Notes: generated from the letters alone by a model not told the origin. Counted from the first letter of the stretch, positions 27,358 through 35,819 are shown. The stretch is 64,000 nucleotides of DNA from Oribacterium parvum ACB1 (GCF_000238055.2 NZ_KE148312.1:1422501-1486500); one strand, 5' to 3'. Numbers and translations are program-made.

Positions 27358-27918
27358 GGTGGTCCTTTCTTATATGAATCACTCTTGTTTTCTGCTCCAT
27401 TGTATCGAAGAAAAGCTTCTTTGAAAAGGGAAGTCGAAAAGTGAAAACTGCTATACAATAATCTTGAAAGATGCTAATATGTTGCCATGGTAAAGGCAAG
27501 ATTTATTTGTCTGTTTTTATTCTTTTTTTATTCTTTGTCTTTGCGTTTCTTTTGGGTTTTCCGAGTCTTGAAATCCCGGATATTCTTTCTTTGTTTCCGG
27601 ACTTTCTTTTTTTACACTCAAACGACAGTTTTTTTCTCAAAGAGCATTTTCGTGTTCGAACAAATTTTAAGTCTCAAATGTTCACTTCTTTGCTGCAAAT
27701 ATTCACTTTATTGAGGGCGAATATTCACTTTCTTACGAATAAATATTCACTTTCCGCTATTGTTTCCGCTGGCTTATTCCTAATATTCACTTTTTACGCC
27801 TTTTTCACTCGGCCCCTTAGAGCACTCTTTTTCCACGCTGCGTGAGACTGTCTCATATTTTATCCGACTTCTAAACATGAAAGTATCTAAATCTCATTTA
27901 TTTATGAAAGGAGCACTT
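27358..27918. other. 561-base T-rich divergent spacer
   Basis: Region between the ThyX-like gene and comEA. The plus strand is strongly T-rich (27510-27660). An open frame of 124 codons from 27471 encodes a Phe/Leu-rich string without homology or ribosome site and is not accepted. The main feature is the iterated AATATTCACTT motif described separately. Confidence 0.5.
27677..27792. repeat. Iterated 11-mer AATATTCACTT
   Basis: Copies at 27677 (one mismatch, AATGTTCACTT), 27698, 27720, 27742 and 27782. The first four are spaced 21, 22 and 22 bp, that is two helical turns, so all lie on one face of the DNA; the fifth is 40 bp further. It looks like an operator array or decayed tandem repeat. 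Confidence 0.7.
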
Positions 27919-28626
27919 ATGTATCCGTATTATTCTGAACATCCGGAAAAGCAAGAGAGTTATCAAGAAGAAAAAGAATTTGATGGGAAATATTTTTCCG
28001 ATTATTCAAAGGAGTTTAGAGAGGAGGAAGAGTTAAGTTGTTTTTGGAAAAAATATTTAGAAAGAGGGAAGATTCTCCTTCTTCTTATTCTTCTTTCCGT
28101 CTCCGCATTCTTTTTTCTTGCCGTAAAAGACAGAGAGTCCGAAGTGCTATATGAAGGCAGAGCAGGCGAAGAGCAGACATATACGCAAAAAGAAGAATTT
28201 TCTGAAGGAAAAGAAAGTCGGAGTATGGAAGAAATGGAGCGTAGAAAAAAAGAAAGAGAAAGTCAGCAAGAAATCGAAAGGGTAACAGAAGAAACGGATA
28301 TGGCTGATGAAAAGGAAATAGCAGATGGGAAAAAAGTGAACAAAGAAGAAACGGTAGAAGCGGAAAAAGGAAATAAAGAAGGAATAGAGGCGACTGAATC
28401 TGAAAGAAAATCCGACAAAAGAAATACTTCGACTAAAATCAATATCAATACGGCGAATGCAAAGGAATTGGAAAGTCTAAAGGGGATTGGACCTGCGACG
28501 GCGAATAATATTATTTCTTATAGAGAAGAATATGGAGGATTTTCTACGATAGAGGAAATTATGAATGTAAAACGGATTGGAGAGAAGACTTTTGCGAAGA
28601 TTCAGGATTTTATTACAGTGGAATAA
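27919..28626 (+). CDS. comEA: ComEA-like competence DNA-binding protein
   Basis: 235 residues with a short cytoplasmic N-terminus, one transmembrane helix (about 50-70, ILLLLILLSVSAFFFLAV), a long Glu/Lys-rich linker (about 75-170) and a C-terminal helix-hairpin-helix DNA-binding domain (about 173-235: ININTANAKELESLKGIGPATANNII, FSTIEEIMNVKRIGEKTF). This is the layout of ComEA, the surface DNA receptor that hands DNA to ComEC. The start was set at 27919 because AAAGGAG lies five bases before it. The SLBB domain found in some ComEA proteins is missing and replaced by the charged linker. comEC is encoded at 41.0-43.9 kb. Confidence 0.87.
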   Translation: MYPYYSEHPEKQESYQEEKEFDGKYFSDYSKEFREEEELSCFWKKYLERGKILLLLILLSVSAFFFLAVKDRESEVLYEGRAGEEQTYTQKEEFSEGKESRSMEEMERRKKERESQQEIERVTEETDMADEKEIADGKKVNKEETVEAEKGNKEGIEATESERKSDKRNTSTKININTANAKELESLKGIGPATANNIISYREEYGGFSTIEEIMNVKRIGEKTFAKIQDFITVE

Positions 28627-28869
28627 ATGGAGGAGCGAAAGTTACTCTGCTTTTCAATGTTTACTTTAGAAAAAAGATTCGTGAATTATCGGTTCTGTCC
28701 GGAAATGTATAGAATATTGTAAGCTTTATCCCTTGTGCTTTTTGCCTTCGCCCTTTATCATTCTTATTATCTGTAAAATTATAGGAAATGTCGAATTGTG
28801 AGGATTACTTTAGCCGGTGTTTTTGGCTTTCTATAGGACAATCCCGCGTTAAGAGAAGTTGAGGGAGAA

Positions 28870-30069
28870 ATGAAATTTAAGGATATAGAATTGAATCAAA
28901 CAAAGGAATCGGAAAAGCGAAAGCTTGGTTTTGCTTTTAATAGAAAGTTTTATCGTGCCGGACTTGCAGTACTTTTAAGCCTTTCTCTCTGCCTGCCTTT
29001 CTCTACAATCGCTGAAGAACGGGTATATGGTATTAGCGATTACGGTCCTGTTTCTGTAAACGGAAATGGAGTCGGAAGAGGAAATGACCCGACCTATCAA
29101 TACATAGAAGATTTATTGTACGGAAATGGAGTGAACACTCCGGCCGCAAACAATAATACAGCGGGAAATTCCTCTGCGAATCCACAGGTCAATTCCTCGG
29201 GAACACCCTCTGTGAATCCGGGAACCGCTGTAACTGCAAAGACCGGAAGTCTGCAAAATCTTGCGCAGCTGTCCGGAAACTCTTCGACAAGAACCTTATC
29301 TTCAGAAATTGATGCAAACTATGCGGTGGTCTATGATTTGGATAACGGTAGTATTTTGGCTGAAAAAAATGCTTCTCAGGCCATGTATCCGGCTTCTATG
29401 ACGAAGGTCATGAGTCTCCTTATTTTTGCGGAAAGTCTTCCGGATATGAATAAAAAACTGACAATCACCCAGGATATTGTAAGCTTTGTGCAGGCCAGGG
29501 GAGCGAGTAACTGCGGTTTTATAGTGGGTGAAGAGGTTTCGGTGAAAGACCTGCTCTATGGAGTAATTCTCCCTTCCGGAGCAGATGCGGTTCTTACGCT
29601 TTGTAAGGAGGTCTCCGGGTCGGAGGCGGCCTTTGTGGAACGCATGAACAAAAGGGCGCGAGAAATGGGGCTGTCCTCACGGTGTAATTTTCAGAATGCA
29701 ACAGGACTCTTCCACAGCACGCATCGTATGACAGTGAAAGATATGGCACAGATTATGGCGCTTGCCATGCAAAACCCGAGAGCCAGAGAGGTTCTGATGA
29801 CGGAGAATTATCAGACCGCCCCGACCAATAAGCATGCAGAGGGCGTAAAGTTTACGAATCTCTTTTTACAAAGGATTAAAACGCAGGACTGCGGCGGCGC
29901 AACGGTACAGATGGCAAAAACCGGCTATGTGAGTCAGTCCAAGTTCTGCGTGGTAACAGCCGGAAAGGGAAGAAATGGAAAGAATCTTCTGGTTGTAAGC
30001 GGTCAGAGCTCGAGTACATGGCAGGCAATCAAAGATCAGGCTGCACTCTACAAGCTTTTTGGGGCGTAG
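28870..30069 (+). CDS. D-alanyl-D-alanine carboxypeptidase (S11, DacF-like)
   Basis: Secreted or membrane-attached low-molecular-weight penicillin-binding protein, 399 residues, that trims the terminal D-Ala of peptidoglycan stem peptides. Signal/anchor hydrophobic segment about 30-48; an Asn/Gly/Ser/Thr-rich linker (about 60-135) precedes the S11 domain. Catalytic S176-M-T-K179, a second motif SGA (about 236) in place of the usual SGN, and K350-T-G352 are visible. The C-terminal PBP5-type domain is absent. The substitution of Ala for Asn in SxN is worth noting, although variants occur in the family. Shine-Dalgarno: GAGGGAG. Confidence 0.9.
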   Translation: MKFKDIELNQTKESEKRKLGFAFNRKFYRAGLAVLLSLSLCLPFSTIAEERVYGISDYGPVSVNGNGVGRGNDPTYQYIEDLLYGNGVNTPAANNNTAGNSSANPQVNSSGTPSVNPGTAVTAKTGSLQNLAQLSGNSSTRTLSSEIDANYAVVYDLDNGSILAEKNASQAMYPASMTKVMSLLIFAESLPDMNKKLTITQDIVSFVQARGASNCGFIVGEEVSVKDLLYGVILPSGADAVLTLCKEVSGSEAAFVERMNKRAREMGLSSRCNFQNATGLFHSTHRMTVKDMAQIMALAMQNPRAREVLMTENYQTAPTNKHAEGVKFTNLFLQRIKTQDCGGATVQMAKTGYVSQSKFCVVTAGKGRNGKNLLVVSGQSSSTWQAIKDQAALYKLFGA

Positions 30070-30100
30070 AGGCGGCGGAATAGAGAAGTAGGAGAGTAAT

Positions 30101-31090
30101 ATGCCCATTAAGGTACAAAACAATTTACCCGCAAAATACATTCTGGAGTCGGAAAATATTTTCGTAATGGACGAAAATAGGGCCATTTCCCAAAATATTC
30201 GTCCGCTAAAGATTGTCATATTGAATCTGATGCCTTTAAAGGAAGATACAGAGCTGGATTTACTTCGTGTACTCTCGAACTTCCCGATTCAAACGGAAAT
30301 CAGTTTTATGAAGGTTTCCACCTATAAATCGACCCATACCAGTTCGAGTCATTTGAATGAATTTTATGTGGAATTTAAAGATATTGAGGCAGACTACTTT
30401 GATGGCTTGATTATTACCGGTGCTCCGGTAGAGAAAATGGAGTTTTCGGAGGTGGACTACTGGGAGGAACTTTGTCAAATTATGGACTGGTCTAAAACCC
30501 ATGTTTTTTCTACCTTTCATATCTGTTGGGGAGCACAGGCGGGACTGTATCACCACTATGGGATACAGAAGGTTCGCTTAGAGAAGAAATTGAGCGGAGT
30601 ATATAAGCACCGCATTTTGCATCGTAAAAAAATGCTGATGAGGGGGATGGATGACGAGTTTTTTGTCCCTCAGTCCCGCTATACCGGTGTGGATGAAGAA
30701 GCTTTAAGGAGCAATAAAGAGCTTTATGTGGTAGCGGACAGCGAGGAGTGCGGAAGCTATCTGATTTTGGCTTGCTCTTCCAGACAGATTTTTGTTACCG
30801 GACACTCGGAGTATGACCGCTATGACCTGGATAAAGAGTATAAGAGGGATTTGGGAAAGGGTTTAAACCCGGATATTCCGGTGAATTACTATCCTGACAA
30901 TGATCCGGAGAAGACGCCGATTCTTTCTTGGCGTTCGGGCTCAAACTGCATTTACAGTAACTGGCTAAACTTTGTATACCAAGAGACGCCTTTCGTCTTA
31001 GAGGAGATGCGTCCGGTAGGAGAGGACAGCTATCTTAGAGAAGATCACAGCAGCGAGCGTGACAGTACAATCAGCAGCAGGAGAAATTAA
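30101..31090 (+). CDS. metA: Homoserine O-acyltransferase MetA
   Basis: 329-residue enzyme of the MetA (homoserine O-succinyl/acetyltransferase) family; acylates homoserine in methionine synthesis. The nucleophile is C142 in HICWGAQAG; NLMPLK, FDGLIITGAPVE and VTGHSEYDRYDL are family blocks, the latter holding the catalytic His and Glu. Most Firmicutes enzymes of this type use acetyl-CoA. No S-box riboswitch is visible; the gene starts 31 bases after the carboxypeptidase. Its last codons (AGCAGCAGGAGAAAT) seed a small downstream repeat. Confidence 0.95.
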   Translation: MPIKVQNNLPAKYILESENIFVMDENRAISQNIRPLKIVILNLMPLKEDTELDLLRVLSNFPIQTEISFMKVSTYKSTHTSSSHLNEFYVEFKDIEADYFDGLIITGAPVEKMEFSEVDYWEELCQIMDWSKTHVFSTFHICWGAQAGLYHHYGIQKVRLEKKLSGVYKHRILHRKKMLMRGMDDEFFVPQSRYTGVDEEALRSNKELYVVADSEECGSYLILACSSRQIFVTGHSEYDRYDLDKEYKRDLGKGLNPDIPVNYYPDNDPEKTPILSWRSGSNCIYSNWLNFVYQETPFVLEEMRPVGEDSYLREDHSSERDSTISSRRN

Positions 31091-31215
31091 GTAACAGGAG
31101 AAACGAAGTAACAGTATAAAAATGAGGCATTATATAAGGATATAAAAGCATCAAAAGAAGTGGTATAAGGAGCGATAAGGAGGAGTATCAAAAGGAATAG
31201 TATAAGGAGCGATAA
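31074..31215. repeat. Repeats grown from the 3' end of metA
   Basis: The coding end of metA (CAGGAGAAATTAAGTAA) is followed by near-copies CAGGAGAAACGAAGTAA and CAG. Further on, the 16-mer GTATAAGGAGCGATAA occurs at 31163-31178 and again at 31200-31215. The rest of the spacer to pepT (to 31319) is purine-rich without other signals. Confidence 0.75.
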
Positions 31216-31319
31216 TGGGTGTCAAAAGAGCTGGGTAAGCGCTATAAATAGTAGTAGAAGAATCGGAAACGGAATATAATAGAAACAATACAATGATATA
31301 AGCAAAGAAAGGAAAAACT

Positions 31320-32558
31320 ATGGACGCAGTAGAACGCTTAATTTCGTATTTGAAGATTGACACCGAATCGATACCGGATCAGGACCATATTCCTTCCAGT
31401 GAAAAGCAGTTTGACCTGGCAAGAGTTTTGGAAAAGGACTTAAAGGAGCTTGGAGTATCCGATGTTCGTTTGACAGAGCATTGCTATGTGTATGGTAAGA
31501 TTCCTTCCAATCTTTCCAGAGAGGAAAATGCAAAAACCCCCGCCCTTGGCTTTATTGCCCATATGGATACCGCACCTTCTGCAAGAGGAAAGAATGTCAA
31601 GCCTCGAATTATTGAGAACTATGATGGAAAAGATATCGTCTTAAATGAAACGGAGACGCTTTCTCCTAAGATTTTCCCAAGGCTCCTAGATGCTGTTGGA
31701 GATGATTTGATGGTTACCGACGGAACAACTCTCCTTGGAGCGGATGATAAGGCCGGTGTCGGAGAAATCATGGCAATGGCGGAATACCTTTTAAGTCATA
31801 AGGAAGTGCCGCACGGCGATATTTGTATCGGTTTTACGCCGGATGAGGAAGTTGGATGCGGTGCGGATATCTTTGATATTCCGGGCTTCGGAGCAGAGAT
31901 TGCCTATACTGTGGACGGAGGGATACTTGGTGAAGTGGAGTATGAAAACTTCAATGCCGCTTCCGGAAAGCTGAAGATCCACGGTGTGAATGTGCATCCC
32001 GGTTCCGCTAAGGACAAGATGCTCAATGCCCTGCTTCTTGCTATGGAATTTAACAGCCTGCTTCCACCTTGCATTCCTGCAAATACAGAGGGCTATGAAG
32101 GTTTTTTCCATCTTTGCGATATGTCCGGCGAGGAAAGCCATGCGGAGATGAATTATATTATCCGTGACCACGATAAGGCGAAGTTTGAGGAAAAAAAGAA
32201 GATCTTTGCCGATGCCGCTGAAAAGCTGAATCAGAAATACGGGGCTAAGGGCGCATCTTTTGAGGCGGTAATCAAGGACAGCTACTTCAATATGAAAGAA
32301 AAGCTGAAAGACCATATGTATATTGTCGAGGTTGCAAAGACAGCCTTTGAGAAAGAAGGAGTGAAGCCGATTGTTACGCCGATTCGCGGAGGCACGGACG
32401 GCGCAAGTCTTTCCTATAAAGGACTTCCCTGCCCGAATCTTTCCACCGGCGGAGACAATTTCCACGGAATCTATGAGTATTTGAATCTAAGCTCCTTTAG
32501 AAAAATGATTGACGTACTTATCAGAATCACACAGGAAATGATTGGAAAAAAGCCGTAG
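31320..32558 (+). CDS. pepT: Peptidase T (tripeptide aminopeptidase)
   Basis: 412-residue M20 zinc peptidase that releases the N-terminal residue of tripeptides in the cytosol. Zinc and catalytic blocks are clear: GFIAHMDTAPSA (first His, Asp), TLLGADDKAGVGEI (bridging Asp), FTPDEEVGCGAD (catalytic and ligand Glu), YTVDGGILGEVEYE (Asp), and GGTDGASLSYKGLPCPNLSTGG...FHGIYEY (final His). Full family length. Shine-Dalgarno GAAAGGA. Transcription probably starts in the repeat-rich spacer upstream. Confidence 0.96.
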   Translation: MDAVERLISYLKIDTESIPDQDHIPSSEKQFDLARVLEKDLKELGVSDVRLTEHCYVYGKIPSNLSREENAKTPALGFIAHMDTAPSARGKNVKPRIIENYDGKDIVLNETETLSPKIFPRLLDAVGDDLMVTDGTTLLGADDKAGVGEIMAMAEYLLSHKEVPHGDICIGFTPDEEVGCGADIFDIPGFGAEIAYTVDGGILGEVEYENFNAASGKLKIHGVNVHPGSAKDKMLNALLLAMEFNSLLPPCIPANTEGYEGFFHLCDMSGEESHAEMNYIIRDHDKAKFEEKKKIFADAAEKLNQKYGAKGASFEAVIKDSYFNMKEKLKDHMYIVEVAKTAFEKEGVKPIVTPIRGGTDGASLSYKGLPCPNLSTGGDNFHGIYEYLNLSSFRKMIDVLIRITQEMIGKKP

Positions 32559-32638
32559 AGAATCCTAAAAGGACCTGAAATAAGGAAGAGGCAAAAAGGG
32601 ATAGAAGGAACAATGGGGGAAAGGATATGACAAATATC

Positions 32639-32660
32639 ATCAACACGTTTTGTCCTATAA
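32639..32660. repeat. 22-base dispersed repeat, copy 2
   Basis: ATCAACACG followed by TTTTGTCCTATAA, one mismatch from the copy at 24562-24583, and likewise placed between a stop codon and a terminator. Confidence 0.7.
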
Positions 32661-32694
32661 GCCCCGTTTGTCCCATAAGCCAGAAACGACAAAG

Positions 32695-32726
32695 AAAAGC
32701 TGTAGCGTTTTCCCGCTACAGCTTTT
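32695..32726. terminator. Bidirectional terminator hairpin
   Basis: Perfect 13-bp hairpin AAAAGCTGTAGCG / CGCTACAGCTTTT with loop TTTTCC. T-rich tracts exist on both sides (TTTTATCTT on plus, TTTTCTTTG on minus). It can end pepT and also a minus-strand transcript entering from the right. Confidence 0.88.
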
Positions 32727-33147
32727 ATCTTAATCTATATGAGTTCAACTCTTTAATCTATACTCATTCAATATTCAATTTTATAAAGTAGCCATTGGTC
32801 TATACCACCTTTTTTATTTCAGCCTGTTTATATTTTAAAATGGACTCGCACCATAGATTTTCTAAAATACAAATGGTTGATGGGGTATCTCTTATTCTCT
32901 TTTTGGGAACGCCTTCGACTGTTGAAAATAAGAAGAAAGTCTTCTACAAACCGATAGCCCTTTAGCTACGCAAATATTCGTTTTCTTTTATCTTAGGTTC
33001 GTTACCAAAAAGAAGCACATTTCTGGGTCCATGGGACTGTACCTCTCTTTCGTATTATAGTTCGCAAGTTCTTTCTGCTTGCACTTTGCTAAGCTGCTCT
33101 CCTTTCTCTTCAGAGAGAAGACTTTTTGCATTTGTTTTTCGTTTCTT
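32727..33147 (-). ncRNA. Candidate non-coding RNA, unassigned
   Basis: This is a non-coding stretch in a 1-kb gap. On the minus strand it is bounded by a promoter-like sequence at its right end and the terminator hairpin at its left end, giving a predicted transcript of about 450 bases. Local hairpins are visible on the minus strand: GCAAG/CTTGC, GTCC-CAT-GGAC, TAGC-TAAAGG-GCTA and AGAAGA..TTCTTCT. I find no match to 6S, RNase P, SRP or tmRNA signatures and no plausible protein. It may also be a decayed gene. Confidence 0.3.
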
Positions 33148-33153
33148 GGCTAA

Positions 33154-33182
33154 AGTCTAACATAGAAAATTTCTTTTGTAAA
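33154..33182 (-). promoter_or_regulatory. Minus-strand promoter of the candidate RNA
   Basis: Reading the minus strand: TTTACA, a 17-base spacer, TAGACT. No gene lies downstream on this strand for more than 2 kb (the next region is pepT on the plus strand), which is why a non-coding transcript is suggested. Confidence 0.45.
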
Positions 33183-33344
33183 TAGATTTTTAGAAAAAAT
33201 ATTATTTTTATTTATAATAATTATTTAGAGAAATAGTAGATAAGAAATCGGTAGATTTCTATAGCGTAATTTGGAGATGAATTAGCCATAATGTAAATTA
33301 GAAATAAAAGTTTACATGAAAGTATTTTAAATTATCCCAGGGGA

Positions 33345-33374
33345 TTGTACCGGGGAAATGGCATCTGCTACAAT
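33345..33374 (+). promoter_or_regulatory. Promoter of the cyclo-ligase gene
   Basis: TTGTAC, an 18-base spacer, TACAAT. It lies about 180 bases before the start codon, so the 18-bp repeat array falls in the 5' untranslated leader. Confidence 0.6.
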
Positions 33375-33429
33375 AAAGCTATTCGAAAGAAAATCCCTAA
33401 TACGATAGACATCATAAAACTATAGATAA

Positions 33430-33519
33430 CATAAGAATATAGTACATCATAAGAATATAGCTTAACATAAGAATATAGCTTAACATAAGAATATAGCTTA
33501 ACATAAGAATATAGTACTG
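33430..33519. repeat. 18-bp tandem repeats, five units
   Basis: Five consecutive units of exactly 18 bp: CATAAGAATATAG plus CTTAA in the three central ones (the second to fourth) and TACAT or TACTG in the first and last. The central units are identical, so the array looks recent or unstable. Confidence 0.95.
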
Positions 33520-33559
33520 TAATTATGATTATAGTACATGATAAAAGGAGGGAGTTAAG

Positions 33560-34153
33560 ATGGTTTCACTTTTTGAAGATAGAGCAGAGGCAAAGAAAAG
33601 ATTGCGGGAAAAAGTCCAAAGCCTCCGAGGGAAACTGGGCAGGGACTCGATTGCCAAGTCGGACGAAGAGATTCAGCTTAGACTTTTGCAGTTACCGTAC
33701 TTTCTTACTGCAGAAAGTATTTTCACTTATGTCAGTATGGAAAGAGAACCCTGCACAAAAGAAATCATAGATACCGCCTTTGCGATGGGAAAAAGAGTAT
33801 ATGTACCGCGCTGTCTACCCGGAAAAGAGAAGATTATGGAGGCTGTGGAAATCTTCTCCTGGGACGACCTTCAGCCCGGAACTTTGGGGATATTGGAACC
33901 GAGAAAAGAGATAGAGGGAGCGAAGGTACAAGTATTTTCCTTAATGATTATCCCTTGCGTTTCTGCAGATAGAAGAGGAGGAAGATTAGGACACGGTGCG
34001 GGCTACTATGATCGTTTTTTAGAGAAAAACGCAGGAAGCAAACTCTGCCTATGCTACGCTTCTTTGCTTTCCGAAAAGATTCCGATGGAGAAGCAAGACA
34101 TATTTATGGATTATGTTCTTACAGAAGAAGAAATGATTCCCTGCAGAAGATAA
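33560..34153 (+). CDS. 5-formyltetrahydrofolate cyclo-ligase
   Basis: 197-residue cytosolic enzyme converting 5-formyl-THF to 5,10-methenyl-THF with ATP (YgfA/Fau/FTHFS-cyclo-ligase family). Basic N-terminal KKRLREKVQSLRG binds ATP phosphate; RVYVPRC, LGILEP and the strong motif GRLGHGAGYYDRFLE (about 140-155) bind nucleotide and magnesium. Shine-Dalgarno AAAGGAGGGAG. The stop lies only 2 bases from the stop of the convergent pseudouridine synthase gene, leaving no room for a terminator. Confidence 0.92.
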   Translation: MVSLFEDRAEAKKRLREKVQSLRGKLGRDSIAKSDEEIQLRLLQLPYFLTAESIFTYVSMEREPCTKEIIDTAFAMGKRVYVPRCLPGKEKIMEAVEIFSWDDLQPGTLGILEPRKEIEGAKVQVFSLMIIPCVSADRRGGRLGHGAGYYDRFLEKNAGSKLCLCYASLLSEKIPMEKQDIFMDYVLTEEEMIPCRR

Positions 34154-34155
34154 TC

Positions 34156-35217
34156 TTAAAGAAGTTCCTCCATATCTCTCGGAAGAGGAATTTCAAACTG
34201 CATCTTTTCACCGCTTTCCGGATGAAGGAACTCGATGGAGCTCGAATGGAGCGCCTGTCTTTTCATGTAAGGCGTGTAAGCGTTCCCGCCATATAAACTG
34301 TCTCCCAGTAAAGGGCAGCCGATATAGGAAAGGTGCACCCGAATCTGATGTGTTCTTCCGGTCTCTAAGCGAAGCTTTATACGGGAGAAGTCCTTTTCGG
34401 GAAAATATTCTACGGATAGAATATTGGTTACCGCTTCCTGTCCGTTTTGAAAATGTACCTCCCTAAGCATGTATTCATTTTCCACCCTTTGAATCGGCGC
34501 GGAAATACGAAGAATATCTCCGTTTTTTTCCAGTCCGGGAAGTGTTTTGAGGGACGTGGGGAGAGAGTCGGGGATTCCGAGATTCCCGGAATTCTTTGCA
34601 TTCTCTTTGGAAACAGAATATGGAGAAGTGGTGTTTTCAAAAGCTAAGGCTGGATTTCCGTGACAAAATGCGGTATAGCATCTCTCGATTCTTCCGGCAC
34701 GCATATCCTGATTTAGGAGGGAGCCGGAAAATTTATTCTTTCCTAAAAGGAGGAGACCGCTCGTGTCCAGATCCAGGCGGTGAATCATGCGGCAAACAAA
34801 AGGCTGAATTCCTTTTATTTCTTTATAGTAGTAGGAAGCGGCTCCTGCCAGTGTTCCTTCATAGTGCCCGGGAGAGGGGTGCGAAGGAATTCCTGCAGGC
34901 TTGTTCAAAAGCAGAATATCTTCATCCTCGTAAACGATATCTAAAGGAAGAGAATAGGGCGCAGCGGAGTCCTCCGCTTCCATTTCCAGAAAGGAAATAC
35001 TTAAAAGATCTCCGTCATTAAGAAGATCGATGCTAAATGCCCATTGCCCATTTTTCTCTATCCCGTAGTGCGTTACTCCATTTTCTACATACTTCACTTT
35101 TTTTAAGCCGGAAATCATTCCTCGGGTATAGCGTTTCCTATGTAAAAAAGCTTCTATGGTCAGGCCATGGAAGCTTTTGGTAATCTTGTAGTTCAGTTTT
35201 CGGATATTCTGCTTCAT
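34156..35217 (-). CDS. RluA-family pseudouridine synthase
   Basis: 353-residue RNA pseudouridine synthase. An S4-like N-terminal segment (KITKSFHGLTIEAFLHRKRYTRGMISGLKK) precedes the catalytic domain, with the active-site aspartate in MIHRLDLDTSGLLLLGK and the C-terminal ETGRTHQIRVHLSYIGCPLLGDSLYGG. RluD-type enzymes modify 23S rRNA; the exact target cannot be read. An insertion of about 35 residues (AFENTTSPYSVSKENAKN) follows the motif II region. The start ATG overlaps the rfbC stop as TAATG, so the pair is translationally coupled. Confidence 0.92.
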   Translation of the reverse strand: MKQNIRKLNYKITKSFHGLTIEAFLHRKRYTRGMISGLKKVKYVENGVTHYGIEKNGQWAFSIDLLNDGDLLSISFLEMEAEDSAAPYSLPLDIVYEDEDILLLNKPAGIPSHPSPGHYEGTLAGAASYYYKEIKGIQPFVCRMIHRLDLDTSGLLLLGKNKFSGSLLNQDMRAGRIERCYTAFCHGNPALAFENTTSPYSVSKENAKNSGNLGIPDSLPTSLKTLPGLEKNGDILRISAPIQRVENEYMLREVHFQNGQEAVTNILSVEYFPEKDFSRIKLRLETGRTHQIRVHLSYIGCPLLGDSLYGGNAYTPYMKRQALHSSSIEFLHPESGEKMQFEIPLPRDMEELL

Positions 35218-35819
35218 TAGAATGCGAAGGTATCCTTTAAAGGAAGCCAAAGCTCATCCTTCTCGGAAAGAATCAGAGGGCTTCCGTCTTCCATGTAATA
35301 GCCGTCCTTATGTGCATTTCCCCGATACTCACCCTTTAACTCGGGCCACTCGATTCCAATAGAGGGATCATTCCAGGCAAGACCGCCCTCGTCACCGGGA
35401 TGATAAAAATCCGTTACCTTATACGCGAACTCCGCAAAATCGGAAAGTACAAGGAAGCCGTGTGCAAAGCCCTCCGGAATATAGAACATTTTTTTATTCT
35501 CTTCGGTCAGGATGATGCCGAAGTGCTTTCCATAGCTGGGACTGGACTTTCGTAAATCTACTGCAACATCATAAACTCGTCCTTTCAGCACACGAACCAG
35601 TTTTCCCTGAGGGAATTCTTTTTGAAAATGCAGTCCTCGCAAAACACCTTTTTGAGACATACTTTGATTGTCCTGTACAAAAGTGAGATCAAGCCCTGCC
35701 TCCTTGAAATCTCTTTCGTTATAGCTTTCCATAAAATAGCCCCGACTATCCTTATGCACTGTAGGGGTAATGATGCATAAACCTTCGATATCGGTTTTTT
35801 CAACATGAATCTGTCCCAT
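35217..35819 (-). CDS. rfbC: dTDP-4-dehydrorhamnose 3,5-epimerase (RmlC/RfbC)
   Basis: 200-residue cupin epimerase of the dTDP-L-rhamnose pathway. Family blocks DSRGYFMESYNERDF, VQDNQSMSQKGVLRGLHFQ (catalytic His in RGLHFQ), GRVYDVAVDLRKSSP and IPEGFAHGFLVLSD are all present. Start at MGQIHVEKTD behind AGAAAGGG; upstream codons in the same frame lack a ribosome site and reach into the perR promoter. The other rhamnose genes (rfbA, rfbB, rfbD) are not in this window, so it is an isolated pathway member. Confidence 0.95.
   Translation of the reverse strand: MGQIHVEKTDIEGLCIITPTVHKDSRGYFMESYNERDFKEAGLDLTFVQDNQSMSQKGVLRGLHFQKEFPQGKLVRVLKGRVYDVAVDLRKSSPSYGKHFGIILTEENKKMFYIPEGFAHGFLVLSDFAEFAYKVTDFYHPGDEGGLAWNDPSIGIEWPELKGEYRGNAHKDGYYMEDGSPLILSEKDELWLPLKDTFAF

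Noticed and set aside
27471-27845. Open frame of 124 codons, Phe/Leu-rich, on the plus strand
   Set aside because: It arises from T-rich DNA, has no Shine-Dalgarno site and no recognisable family, and runs through the iterated AATATTCACTT motif.
32797-32816. AAAAAAGGTGGTATAG on the minus strand, resembling a T-box sequence
   Set aside because: The conserved ACCGCG part is missing, there is no matching terminator arm, and no synthetase or amino-acid gene follows on that strand.
32727-33147. 6S RNA, because of the neighbouring ygfA-type gene
   Set aside because: The candidate transcript is on the opposite strand, is too long, and I could not form the long rod with a central bubble convincingly.
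33430-33519. CRISPR array
   Set aside because: Repeats are 18 bp and contiguous without spacers; no cas genes are present. The same applies to the other arrays.
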